Assembly: GCF_026341855.1 (NCBI RefSeq) | Contig: NZ_JAPENW010000001.1 | Span: forward strand, 1,426,001-1,490,000 | Source: Streptomyces sp. NBC_00568 | GTDB lineage: Bacteria > Actinomycetota > Actinomycetes > Streptomycetales > Streptomycetaceae | Reading direction: 5' to 3' | Length of the DNA stretch: 64,000 nucleotides | Shown: piece after piece, positions 7,941-18,863 of the stretch | Position numbering within the stretch: position 1 is the stretch's first letter | Layout of the letters: every line of letters starts with the position of its first letter | Translations under genes and position numbers: made by a program | Notes under the pieces: generated by a model | Told to the model about the DNA's origin: nothing | The model's database searches: none | The model's input: only the letters and a program-made list of their open reading frames with translations

Positions 7941-8001
7941 CGGCGAGAGAGTTCAGCGGTCGGTGAGAGGGTTCAGCGGGTCGGCGAGAGGGTTCAGCGG
8001 T
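7941..8001. repeat. Three tandem 20/21-bp repeats at the 3' end of the ATPase gene
   Basis: Units at 7941-7960, 7961-7981 and 7982-8001 share the pattern CGGYGAGAGRGTTCAGCGG with only a few differences. The third unit contains the ATPase gene stop codon (TGA read on the minus strand, 7994-7996), so the array begins in the coding end and runs into the 3' untranslated region. Confidence 0.85.
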
Positions 8002-8509
8002 CGGCGACGCGCATCTCGAACCAGGTGGTCTTGCCGCGGGGCAGCAGGTCGACTCCCCAGCGGTCGGAGAGCTTGTCGACGAGGAAGAGACCCCGGCCGC
8101 TCAGGTCCATCTCCTGGACCGGCATGAGACAGGGAAGGCCGCGGGAGGGGTCACGGACCTCGATACGGATCCAGCCGCGGCGGCGGCGCATACGGAGTCC
8201 GAAGACGCGGGCGCCGGTATGACGTACGGCGTTGCCGACGAGTTCGGAGACGAGTAAGACCACGTCCTCCGTCATCTTCGGGGACAGGCCCCAGTTCCGC
8301 AGCACCACGACCTGGGTGAGCCGCCGCGCGGTGGCCGCCGACTCCGGGCGGGACGGCAACGGCACCTCTCCCTCGGCGGGATTGCCGAACAACTCCAGTG
8401 CCTTGAGCGCCCGTTCATCCTCGACCGCAGGCGTCCAGCGCGCCGCGGTCGCACTTCCGTGCCGCCGCGGCTGTTCGATACCCTCCAGCCCCGCCATGCC
8501 CCCCATCAT
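7994..8509 (-). CDS. Anti-sigma-factor-type ATP-binding protein (HATPase_c/SpoIIAB-like)
   Basis: A short GHKL ATPase domain without a phosphorylatable His, as in the serine kinase/anti-sigma factors that are numerous in Streptomyces. The N box ELVGNAVRHT (Mg-ATP ligand Asn), the G1-like region VRDPSRGLP and the glycine-rich GRGLFLVDKLSDRWGV are present; DRWGV is a family hallmark. Such proteins bind sigma factors or phosphorylate STAS anti-anti-sigma factors; no partner lies nearby. Start codons at 8509, 8506 and 8497 are all possible and none has a convincing ribosome-binding site; the frame is open to 8677. About 171 residues from 8509. Confidence 0.78.
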   Translation of the reverse strand: MMGGMAGLEGIEQPRRHGSATAARWTPAVEDERALKALELFGNPAEGEVPLPSRPESAATARRLTQVVVLRNWGLSPKMTEDVVLLVSELVGNAVRHTGARVFGLRMRRRRGWIRIEVRDPSRGLPCLMPVQEMDLSGRGLFLVDKLSDRWGVDLLPRGKTTWFEMRVADR

Positions 8510-8858
8510 GGCCGCCAAGAGCCCGCTTCGGGGCCGTTCCGGAGGAATACGCCCCCCGGAACACGACATTCCGCACCATCCGATCGGCATATGCCGGAGG
8601 CAGTTCGGAGTCGGCGAGAGCCCTTCCGACCTGCCGGAACAGGTCGGTCCAGGGCAATCGCCACCGCCCCCCGACAAGGTGCGCTTAAGGCTGCCTTAAG
8701 GCTGGCATAAACCGTCCCATCGGGGGACGCCGGGTAAGACATCGCGTCAACTGCAAGTGGATCAGCGGAAATGACGGGGGGACGTCCGCCGGATCGGCAG
8801 CCGTCCGCCGGCCCGGGGGCGCCGGGAGGCCGTGTCCCTCACCGGCGCGGCGGAGGGG
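8510..8858. other. Intergenic region upstream of the ATPase gene
   Basis: No gene seen. It should hold the minus-strand promoter of the ATPase gene and the 3' end of the crotonase transcript. An 11-bp direct repeat, CTTAAGGCTGC at 8684-8694 and CTTAAGGCTGG at 8695-8705, is a local AT-richer island and a possible regulator or RNA polymerase contact. The function is unknown. Confidence 0.4.
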
Positions 8859-9626
8859 TCAGAGGAACTTCGCCTTGCCGGGCCCCTCCTCCACGAAGCT
8901 CCGCATGCCCCGCTCCCGGTCCTCCGTCGCGAACAGGCCCGCGAACCAGTTCCGCTCGATGGTCAGTCCGGTCTCGATGTCCGTCTCCAGGCCCGCGTCG
9001 ATCGATTCCTTCGCGGCGCGCAGCGCGATCGCCGGGCCCTGCGCGAGCCGGGCGGCCCAGGCGTGCGCGGCGGTGTACACCTCGGCGGCGGGGACGACCC
9101 GGTCGACCAGGCCGAGCGTGAGGGCCTCGTCGGCCTTGACCATACGGCCGGTGAAGATGAGGTCCTTGGCCTTGGAGGGGCCGACCAGCCGGGACAGCCG
9201 CTGGGTGCCGCCCGCTCCGGGGATCAGGCCGAGCAGGATCTCCGGCTGGCCCAGCTTGGCGTTGTCCGCGGCGATGCGGAAGTCGGCGCAGAGGGCCAGT
9301 TCGCAGCCTCCGCCGAGCGCGTATCCGGTGACGGCGGCGACGACCGGCTTGGGGATGCGGGCGACGGCGGTGAAGGACTCCTGCAGGGCCCGGGACCGCA
9401 CGACCATCGCCGCGTGGTCCATGGCCTGCATCTCCTTGATGTCCGCGCCTGCCGCGAACACCTTCTCCCCGCCGTACAGCACCACGGCGCGGACGTCCGG
9501 CCGGGCCGTGGCCTCCTCGGCGAGCTCCTTGAGCCGGTCCTGCGTCGCGACGTCCAGGGCGTTCATGGGAGGGCGGTCCAGGCGGATGGTTCCCACGCCT
9601 TCGGCCACTTCGAGATGCACAGTCAT
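8859..9626 (-). CDS. Enoyl-CoA hydratase/isomerase family protein (crotonase)
   Basis: A 255-residue full-length crotonase. The oxyanion-hole regions are FAAGADIKEM (about residues 57-66) and GYALGGGCELALCADF. The first catalytic glutamate lies in LGQPEILLGLIPGAGGTQRL. The place of the second catalytic Glu appears to be Asp (SKAKDLIFTG), so classical hydratase activity is likely but not certain. It would hydrate 2-enoyl-CoA in beta-oxidation or a related acyl-CoA pathway. No fatty-acid genes adjoin it; the upstream sequence toward the start is short and the gene appears monocistronic. Confidence 0.87.
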   Translation of the reverse strand: MTVHLEVAEGVGTIRLDRPPMNALDVATQDRLKELAEEATARPDVRAVVLYGGEKVFAAGADIKEMQAMDHAAMVVRSRALQESFTAVARIPKPVVAAVTGYALGGGCELALCADFRIAADNAKLGQPEILLGLIPGAGGTQRLSRLVGPSKAKDLIFTGRMVKADEALTLGLVDRVVPAAEVYTAAHAWAARLAQGPAIALRAAKESIDAGLETDIETGLTIERNWFAGLFATEDRERGMRSFVEEGPGKAKFL

Positions 9627-9656
9627 GGGAGCAGGTTAGTGGCCGTTAACGCCAAC

Positions 9657-9691
9657 GGGCCGGGTGTGCTGAGTCACAGCACACCCGGCCC
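9657..9691 (-). terminator. Terminator downstream of the first L,D-transpeptidase gene
   Basis: Perfect 15-bp arms GGGCCGGGTGTGCTG (9657-9671) and CAGCACACCCGGCCC (9677-9691) enclose a 5-nt loop, 25 bp after the stop codon. This is one of the strongest hairpins in the window. Confidence 0.85.
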
Positions 9692-9715
9692 GCCGAGGAC
9701 CCTCGCGAAGACCGG

Positions 9716-10966
9716 TTACTTGGTCCAGTCCGACCAGGACATGTTCCAGCCGTTGAAGCCGTTGTCCGGGGCGACCGTCTTGTCGTTGGAGTTCTTGACG
9801 ACCACCACGTCGCCGATCATCGAGTTGTCGAAGAACCAGGCCGACGGCACCTTGCCGTCGTAGCCGCCGCGCACATCGCGCAGGCCGATGCAGCCGTGGC
9901 TGGCGTTGTAGTTGCCGAAGGCGCCGCCACCCCAGTAGTTGCCGTGGATGAACGTGCCCGAGTTGGTCAGGCGCTGGGCGTGCGGCACGTCCTTGATGTC
10001 GTACTCGCCGCCGTAGCCGACCGTCTCGCCGTTCATGCGGGTCACCTTGAGGCGCTCGCTGATGACCATCTGGCCGTTCCAGGTGTCGTAGCCCGGCTTG
10101 CCCGTGGTGATCGGGATGGTCTTGAGGACCTTGCCGTCACGCTTGACGACCATCTTGTGCTTCTTGGCGTCGACGGTGCTGACCTGGCTGCGGCCGATCG
10201 TGAACTTCACCGTCCTGGCCTGCTTGCCGTAGACGCCCGGACGGCCCTCGACGCCGTCGAGGTTGAAGGAGACGGTGACCTTCGTGCCGGCCGCCCAGTA
10301 CTCCTCGGGGCGGAAGTCGAGGCGGTCGTTGCCGAACCAGTGCCCCTGGACGTCGACGGCCGGCTCGGTCTTGAAGGTGATGGCCTTCTCGACGTCCTCG
10401 GGGTGCGTGATGCCCCGGGTGAAGTGGATCGAGAACGGCATCCCGACACCGACCTTGGAACCGTCCTCGGGCGTGTAGATGCCGACGAAGGTGTTCTTCG
10501 GGGTCAGCGTGGTGAACGCGGACTCCTCGGCGGCCTCACGACCGCCGGAGTCCTTGGCCACCGCGTGCACCTTGTACTTGGTGGCCGCCGCGAGGTGGGT
10601 GGAGGGCGTCCAGGTGGCGCCCCCGTCCGTGATGCTGCCCTCGACCGCGTTGCCCTTGGTGTCCTTGACCTCGACCTCGGTCAATTTGCCCTTGGCGGCG
10701 GTGACCTTGAGGGCACCGCTGGTCTTCACGTCGGCGGCGCCGTCCTTCGGAGCGATGGTCACCACGGCCTGCGAGGACTTGGTGTCCGCCGTGGCGCTGG
10801 AACCCTTGCCCTTGCCGTCACCCGAGCCGGACTCCTGGTCCGAACTCCCTCCCCCGCCGCAGGCGGTCACGGCGAGCAGCAGAACTCCCAGCAGCAGTGC
10901 CAGAATTCCCTTGCTCTTGTGTGTCCGCGCGCCAACCGACGCCCCCGATATCGGTCGCCCGTTCAA
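9716..10966 (-). CDS. L,D-transpeptidase lipoprotein with Ig-like and YkuD domains
   Basis: A 416-residue cell-wall enzyme that would form 3->3 meso-DAP cross-links. The signal peptide ends in the lipobox VTAC (about residues 33-36) and a Gly/Ser linker follows. Two Ig-like domains (about residues 65-270) precede the C-terminal YkuD domain, whose catalytic motif is HGNYWGGGAFGNYNASHGCIG with the nucleophile Cys and His. The layout matches the mycobacterial LdtMt2/Ldt class. The start is TTG 10966, with GGGGAG 7 nt upstream. A very similar gene follows at 11146 on the same strand, each with its own flanking signals. Confidence 0.9.
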   Translation of the reverse strand: MNGRPISGASVGARTHKSKGILALLLGVLLLAVTACGGGGSSDQESGSGDGKGKGSSATADTKSSQAVVTIAPKDGAADVKTSGALKVTAAKGKLTEVEVKDTKGNAVEGSITDGGATWTPSTHLAAATKYKVHAVAKDSGGREAAEESAFTTLTPKNTFVGIYTPEDGSKVGVGMPFSIHFTRGITHPEDVEKAITFKTEPAVDVQGHWFGNDRLDFRPEEYWAAGTKVTVSFNLDGVEGRPGVYGKQARTVKFTIGRSQVSTVDAKKHKMVVKRDGKVLKTIPITTGKPGYDTWNGQMVISERLKVTRMNGETVGYGGEYDIKDVPHAQRLTNSGTFIHGNYWGGGAFGNYNASHGCIGLRDVRGGYDGKVPSAWFFDNSMIGDVVVVKNSNDKTVAPDNGFNGWNMSWSDWTK

Positions 10967-11131
10967 AGTCGTTCTCCCCTCGCACGGCCTGATCAGGCCC
11001 GCACTCCAGCGCGTCCCACGCGCGTATCGCGCTAATTAATCACACGACCTGGAGCGATGGATCCCCGGGAAGGTCACCGTTCAGTCCCAACTTCGGCCGT
11101 ACGGGGCGCGACTGGAGTCCATAGTGCGCAT

Positions 11132-11146
11132 ACCCGTATATCGGGT
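11132..11146 (-). terminator. Short hairpin at the stop codon of the second L,D-transpeptidase gene
   Basis: ACCCG (11132-11136) and CGGGT (11142-11146) with a TATAT loop begin at the TAA stop. The stem is only 5 bp, so termination is tentative. It also sits in the promoter-side region of neighbouring AT-rich sequence. Confidence 0.3.
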
Positions 11147-12375
11147 TACTTCACCGCCCCACCCGCTTTCCATGCTTTCCAGCCCATGTTCCAGCCGCCG
11201 AGTCCGTTGTCGGCGGCGACCTTCTTGTCCTTGCTGTGGACGACCTCGATGACGTCCCCGATGAGGCTGCGGTCGAAGAACCAGCCGGCCGGGGTGGCCG
11301 AGCTGCCGCCCTTCACGTCCCGCAGACCCACGCAGCCGTGGCTCACATTGGTGTTGCCGAAGGCGTCCGGCGCCCAGTAGTTGCCGTGCAGGAAGGTCCC
11401 GGAGTCGGTCAGGCGCATCGCGTGCGGCACGTCCGGGATGTTGTACTCGCCGCCGAAACCGACCGTGCGGCTGTTCATCCGGGTCACCTCGAGCATCTCC
11501 GTGACGACCATCTTCCCGTTGTACGTCGTCGTCTTGGGCGCCCCGGCCGTGATCGGCACCGTGGCGAGGAGGTTGCCGTCACGGCGTACCTCCATGGTGT
11601 GCGCGCGGGCGTCGACGAGGGAATGCTGGCTGCGGCCGACCGTGAAGGAGAAGGTCTTGGACTGGAGTCCGTACACGCCCGGTGCCGCTTCGACGTCGCG
11701 CAGCCGCAGCGCCACGGTGACCTTCGTGCCCGGCTTCCAGTACGCCTCGGGACGGAAGTCGACGCGGCCGTTGCCGAACCAGTGCGCGCGGATCGCGACC
11801 GCCGGCCGGGCCCGGACGTGGATGGCGCGCTCGACGGCGGCCCGGTTCTCGATCTCGCGGTTGAACTCGAGGGAGACGATCATGCCGGTGCCGACGGTGG
11901 ACCGGTTCTCCGGCGTGACGTATCCGATGAACCGCTCGTCGGGGACGGCCGTGGTGAACGTGGTGTGCCGTGCCGAGCGCCGCCCCTGCCCGTCCAGGGC
12001 CACCGCGTCGACCGTGTACTTGGCGGCCAGCGCGAGCCGCGCGTCGTCCGGCTTCCACGTCAGCCCGTCGGCGGTGATGTGCCCCGGCACCGGGGACTCC
12101 TGCGCGTCCTGGGACTTGACGACCTTCACGGACTCCAGGCGCCCGCTGGGCACCCGTACGCGCATCGTCTCCTGCGGGCGTACGCCCTTGGTCTTGTCGT
12201 CGGGCGAGACGTGGATGACGTCCTCGGGCGACCGTGGTTTGCCGAACGCCTCACCGATCCCTTTCGAGATCCCGTCGGAGGTACAGCCGGAGGCTCCGGC
12301 CAGCAGGCCGGCCCAGGTCAGTACGGCGGCCAGCGCGGCCCCTGCGCGCCGCGCGCGCGTCTGTACGTGCTTCAC
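11146..12375 (-). CDS. Second L,D-transpeptidase lipoprotein (paralogue)
   Basis: A 409-residue paralogue of the 9716-10966 gene. It has an Arg-rich lipoprotein signal with lipobox ASGC, two Ig-like domains (SPDDKTKGVRPQETMRVRVPS... and DERFIGYVTPENRSTVGTG...) and a YkuD domain ending in HGNYWAPDAFGNTNVSHGCVG, with His and nucleophile Cys intact. It is predicted to be anchored in the membrane and to cross-link peptidoglycan stems. The GTG start at 12375 was chosen because the signal peptide begins there (KHVQTRARRAGAALAAVL); the frame is open to 12876 without homology. The ribosome-binding site is weak. It is divergent from glgX with 151 bp between. Confidence 0.88.
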   Translation of the reverse strand: MKHVQTRARRAGAALAAVLTWAGLLAGASGCTSDGISKGIGEAFGKPRSPEDVIHVSPDDKTKGVRPQETMRVRVPSGRLESVKVVKSQDAQESPVPGHITADGLTWKPDDARLALAAKYTVDAVALDGQGRRSARHTTFTTAVPDERFIGYVTPENRSTVGTGMIVSLEFNREIENRAAVERAIHVRARPAVAIRAHWFGNGRVDFRPEAYWKPGTKVTVALRLRDVEAAPGVYGLQSKTFSFTVGRSQHSLVDARAHTMEVRRDGNLLATVPITAGAPKTTTYNGKMVVTEMLEVTRMNSRTVGFGGEYNIPDVPHAMRLTDSGTFLHGNYWAPDAFGNTNVSHGCVGLRDVKGGSSATPAGWFFDRSLIGDVIEVVHSKDKKVAADNGLGGWNMGWKAWKAGGAVK

Positions 12376-12526
12376 AAGGGACCCAACGACGCCGCCCCTC
12401 CGGGGAAACGTGAGTGCGAGCCACGCTCTGGGCAGAACAGTGGGGAGGACGACGCGACAAGGAGCTGCGGCCGGGACGCCGTGCACCCTTTTTCCTGTCG
12501 TTCCACGAGCCGTGGGAGGCTGACCG

Positions 12527-14848
<2,322 letters not shown>

Positions 14849-14988
14849 GGGCGGTCCGGGCGGTCCGGGCGGATCCCTCGAACGCCCGGCCGGGTGCCGG
14901 GCGCGGGCCGGTCGCGGGCCCTCGAAGGATGCAGGTGCGCCGAAAACTCGGTGGGCACTGTCAGTGGTGAAACGTAGGCTCGCCCCTG

Positions 14989-16926
14989 ATGCCCACATCA
15001 CCAGATGCAGCCGCCCAGGACCACCCCGACCGTTCGACCGTACGCAGCCTGCTGCGCCTGTGGCCGTATGTACGGCCGGTGCGGGCGCGGCTGTTCGGCG
15101 CGGCGTTCGTCGCGGTGGTCGCGTCCTGCATGGCGCTGGTGTTCCCGCTGATCCTGAAGTGGATGGTGGACGGTCCGGTCGCCGGGCACGATCCGGCGGG
15201 CGTATGGCTCGGGGCGCTGTACCTGCTGCTGCTCGGCATCGCCGAGGCCGGGCTGTTCGGGCTGCGCCGGTGGCTGGTGGCACGGCCGCTGGCCGGGGTC
15301 GAGGCGGCGATGCGGGCCGATCTGTACCGGCATCTGCAACGCCTGCCGGTCGCCTTCCACGACCGCTGGGCCTCGGGCCAGCTGCTGTCCCGGGGAACCA
15401 CCGATCTGATGCTGGTCCGCATGTTCCTGGCGTTCCCGCTGACCTTCCTGCTGGTGAACGCCGTGACGATCTCCGCGGGCATCGCCATCATGCTGGCCCA
15501 GGAATGGACCCTCGGGCTGGTGCTGCTCGCCCCCGCCATCCCCGTCATGATCGTCTGCTGGCTCTTCGAGCGGCGCTACTCGGACGTGGCACGGCGGGCG
15601 CAGGACCAGGTCGGTGACCTCACGACGGTGGTCGAGGAGAGCGTGCTCGGCATCCGGATCATCAAGGGGTTCGGACGCCATCGCAGCCAGGCACGCGCCT
15701 TCCGCGACCTGTCCCGGACGCTGCGCGGCACAGAGCTCGTCAAGGCCCGGCTGCTCGCCTCCATCTGGGCCGTCATCGTCACGCTGCCCGAATTCGCCAT
15801 CGGCGCCGCCCTCGTCCTCGGCACGGTCCAGGTCGCCGACGGCCACCTCTCCGCCGGCACGCTGGTCGCGTTCCTGTCGACCGCGCTCGCCCTGCGCTGG
15901 CCCGTGGACTCCATCGGCTTCCTCCTCGCGATGAGCCAGGAGGCGGCGACGGCCACGGAGCGGTACTTCGAGGTCATGGACGCGGCCCCGGAGTCGGCCG
16001 TCGTCCCGGCCCCCTCCCGGGAACCGTCACCGGCACCGGCCGTCACGTCCGCACCCGCCCAGGAACCGTCACCGGCCACCACCGCCACAACGGATCGCGA
16101 GCCGGTCCCCGTGACGGCCGCCGCCGGCGCGCCCCTGGCCGGACCGGCGTCCGCGGCGGGTGGCGGTGCACCGGAGGCCGACGGCGGACTGCGGTTCCAC
16201 GGCGTCGAGTTCCGCTACCCCGACGCCCCCGCGGACACGCCGCCCGTCCTGGTCCACATCGATCTGCACATCCGCCCCGGCGAGAGCATGGCCCTGGTCG
16301 GCGCCACCGGCACCGGCAAGACCACGCTCACCGCGCTCGTCCCCCGCCTGCACGAGGTGACGTCCGGCCGGATCACCCTGGACGGCCGGGACATCACCGG
16401 GATGCCGCGCGAGGAGCTGCGTGAGCTCGTCGCCGTCGCCTTCGAGGAGCCCACCCTCTTCTCGGCCACCGTCGGCGAGAACGTCCTCATGGGCGCGGCG
16501 GACACCGCCGGCCGGGCGGAGCTGGACCGTGCCCTCGCCGTCGCGCAGGCCGACTTCGCGCACGCGCTGCCCCAGGGCACGGCGACGCAGGTCGGCGAGC
16601 AGGGTCTCAGCCTCTCCGGCGGCCAGCGGCAGCGGCTCGCGCTGGCCCGCGCGGTGGTCGGCCGGCCCCGCTTCCTGGTGCTCGACGACCCGCTGTCGGC
16701 GCTGGACGTGCACACCGAGGCGGCGGTCGAAGCCGCCCTGCGCCGGGTGCTGGCGGAGACGACCGCGCTGATCGTGGCGCACCGCCCGTCCACCGTCCTG
16801 CTGGCCGACCGTGTGGCCCTGCTCTCCGGCGGCCGTGTCGCGGCGGTCGGCACCCACCACGAACTGCTGCGCACGCACGCCGAGTACGCCCATCTGATGT
16901 CGGGTGCAGAGGAGGACGGCCGATGA
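14989..16926 (+). CDS. ABC exporter half-transporter A1 (degenerate-site subunit of pair 1)
   Basis: A 645-residue type IV ABC exporter subunit: a six-helix membrane domain (about residues 20-325), a Pro/Ala/Thr-rich linker of about 60 residues with EPSPA-like repeats, then the ATPase domain. Walker A GATGTGKTTL (Lys444) and LSGGQRQR (from Leu542) are intact. The catalytic Glu after Walker B is Asp (LVLDDPLSALD, Asp566-Asp567), the sign of the degenerate half of a heterodimer. The H-loop is present (VAHRPST). Substrate unknown; drug or lipid export is typical. Its stop overlaps the next gene's start (ATGA), so the two are coupled. Confidence 0.9.
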   Translation: MPTSPDAAAQDHPDRSTVRSLLRLWPYVRPVRARLFGAAFVAVVASCMALVFPLILKWMVDGPVAGHDPAGVWLGALYLLLLGIAEAGLFGLRRWLVARPLAGVEAAMRADLYRHLQRLPVAFHDRWASGQLLSRGTTDLMLVRMFLAFPLTFLLVNAVTISAGIAIMLAQEWTLGLVLLAPAIPVMIVCWLFERRYSDVARRAQDQVGDLTTVVEESVLGIRIIKGFGRHRSQARAFRDLSRTLRGTELVKARLLASIWAVIVTLPEFAIGAALVLGTVQVADGHLSAGTLVAFLSTALALRWPVDSIGFLLAMSQEAATATERYFEVMDAAPESAVVPAPSREPSPAPAVTSAPAQEPSPATTATTDREPVPVTAAAGAPLAGPASAAGGGAPEADGGLRFHGVEFRYPDAPADTPPVLVHIDLHIRPGESMALVGATGTGKTTLTALVPRLHEVTSGRITLDGRDITGMPREELRELVAVAFEEPTLFSATVGENVLMGAADTAGRAELDRALAVAQADFAHALPQGTATQVGEQGLSLSGGQRQRLALARAVVGRPRFLVLDDPLSALDVHTEAAVEAALRRVLAETTALIVAHRPSTVLLADRVALLSGGRVAAVGTHHELLRTHAEYAHLMSGAEEDGR

Positions 16927-18863
16927 CGGCGGCGCCCACGACCACCGCGCCGGGCAAGGACCCGAACGAGGAACCGTACGGGGGATCGACCGGGAGACAG
17001 GACGAGCGCCCGGAGGAAGAACCGGGCGGAGGGCGGGGGAAGGACCGGGCGGCCGGGGAACCCGAGCCGCACCAGGACCCCTTCGACCGCGACGCCCTCC
17101 CCACTCCCCCGGGCGCGACCGCGGCACTGCTGCGCTCGCTGCTCGCCCCGCTCAGGACCCGGGTGGCCGTGACCACCGTCCTGCTGCTGCTCCAGCAGGC
17201 CGCGGTGCAGGTGGGTCCGCTGCTGGTGGCGTACGCCATCGACCGCGCCGTGCCCGCGTTCCGGCAGGACGACCACGGGCCGCTGATCGCCGTCGGTGTC
17301 GCCTATCTGCTGTGCTCGGCGGCCTCGGGCGGTCTTCAGTACGCGTTCATCACCGCCTCGGCCCGGGTCAACCAGGACGTGCTGCTCGACCTGCGCGGCC
17401 GGATCTTCCGGCACGCCCAGGCGCTCAGCATCGACTTCCACGAGCGCTACACCTCGGGCCGGCTGATCTCCCGGTCCACGACGGACGTCGAGTCGCTGCG
17501 CGAACTGCTCAGCGAGGGCCTCCAGGAACTCGTCACGGTCATCCTGTCCTTCGTCTACATCTCGGCGATGCTGCTCTGGCTCGACGCCAGCATGGGCGCG
17601 GTCGCGGTGGTGTCCTTCGTGCCGCTGTATCTGCTCATCCGCCGCTACCAGCACCGGGCGGGCCGGATCTTCGCCGTCCGCTCGACGACGATCGCCGCGG
17701 TGATCGTGAAGTTCGCGGAGACGATGAACGGCATCCGGCCGGTGCGCGCGTTCCGCCGGGAGGCCGCCAACGAAGCGGACTTCCGGGTGCTCAACCGGCG
17801 GCACGAGAAGACGAACGGCGACGCCCTGCTGGAGATGGCCCGCTATGTCGTCGGCTCCCGTCTCGTCGCCAACACGGCGGTCGCGGGCATGGTGCTGTGG
17901 GGCTCCTACCGGGTGGCGTCGGGTTCGCTGGCGCTCGGAGTGCTCGCGGCGGCGGTCCTCTATCTGCGCCGGCTGTACGACCCGATCGACCGTCTCGGCA
18001 TGTTCCTGAACTCCTACCAGTCCGCGGCGGCCTCGCTGGAGAAGATCGCCGGTCTGCTGGCCCAGACGCCGTCCGTGCCGGAGCCTTCCGTGCCGCGGCG
18101 ACTGCCGGCGCTCGCCTCCGAACACCCCGGCCGCGAGGTCGTCTTCGACGAGGTCCGCTTCACGTACCGCACCGGCGGGGAGGTCCTGCCGGCCTTCTCG
18201 CTCACGCTGCCCGCCGGACAGACGGTGGCCGTGGTCGGCTCGACCGGCGCCGGCAAGTCGACGCTGGCCAAGCTCCTCGCCCGGTTCTACGACCCCTCCG
18301 ACGGACGGGTCCTGCTCGACGGCGTCGATCTGCGCGAGCTGTCGGTGCCCGAGCTGCGGCGCGGGGTGGTGATGGTGACCCAGGAGGCCTTCCTGTTCTC
18401 GGGCACGGTCGCCGAGAACATCGCGATCGGCCGTCCCGAGGCGTCCCGCGAGGAGATCGAGCAGGCCGCGAAGGCGATCGGCGCGCACGACTTCATCAAC
18501 GCCCTGCCCGACGGCTACGACACGGACGTCCGCAAGCGCGGCGGCCGGATCTCCGCCGGTCAGCGCCAACTGGTCGCCTTCGCACGGGCGTTGCTGGCCG
18601 ACCCGGCCGTCCTGATCCTCGACGAGGCGACCAGTTCGCTGGACATCCCGGGTGAACGGGCCGTGCAGCGCGCGATGTCGACGGTGCTGCGGGGCCGTAC
18701 GGCGGTGGTCATCGCGCACCGGCTGTCGACGGTGGAGATCGCCGACCGGGTGCTGGTGATGGAGCACGGGCGGATCGTCGAGGACGGAACGCCCGCCGAA
18801 CTCATCGCGGGCACCGGGCGGTTCGCGGACCTGCACCGGGCATGGCGCGACAGCCTCGTATGA
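16923..18863 (+). CDS. ABC exporter half-transporter A2 (consensus-site subunit of pair 1)
   Basis: A 646-residue membrane-ATPase half-transporter. A charged, disordered N terminus of about 60 residues precedes six transmembrane helices and the ATPase domain. Walker A STGAGKSTL (Lys445), Walker B with catalytic Glu (LILDEATSSLD, Asp567-Glu568) and the H-loop (IAHRLST) are intact, but the signature motif is RISAGQRQ (543-547) rather than LSGGQ. This is exactly reciprocal to subunit A1: one composite site would pair good Walker motifs with LSGGQ, the other would pair a D-for-E Walker B with ISAGQ. It overlaps both neighbours by ATGA junctions. Confidence 0.9.
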   Translation: MTAAPTTTAPGKDPNEEPYGGSTGRQDERPEEEPGGGRGKDRAAGEPEPHQDPFDRDALPTPPGATAALLRSLLAPLRTRVAVTTVLLLLQQAAVQVGPLLVAYAIDRAVPAFRQDDHGPLIAVGVAYLLCSAASGGLQYAFITASARVNQDVLLDLRGRIFRHAQALSIDFHERYTSGRLISRSTTDVESLRELLSEGLQELVTVILSFVYISAMLLWLDASMGAVAVVSFVPLYLLIRRYQHRAGRIFAVRSTTIAAVIVKFAETMNGIRPVRAFRREAANEADFRVLNRRHEKTNGDALLEMARYVVGSRLVANTAVAGMVLWGSYRVASGSLALGVLAAAVLYLRRLYDPIDRLGMFLNSYQSAAASLEKIAGLLAQTPSVPEPSVPRRLPALASEHPGREVVFDEVRFTYRTGGEVLPAFSLTLPAGQTVAVVGSTGAGKSTLAKLLARFYDPSDGRVLLDGVDLRELSVPELRRGVVMVTQEAFLFSGTVAENIAIGRPEASREEIEQAAKAIGAHDFINALPDGYDTDVRKRGGRISAGQRQLVAFARALLADPAVLILDEATSSLDIPGERAVQRAMSTVLRGRTAVVIAHRLSTVEIADRVLVMEHGRIVEDGTPAELIAGTGRFADLHRAWRDSLV

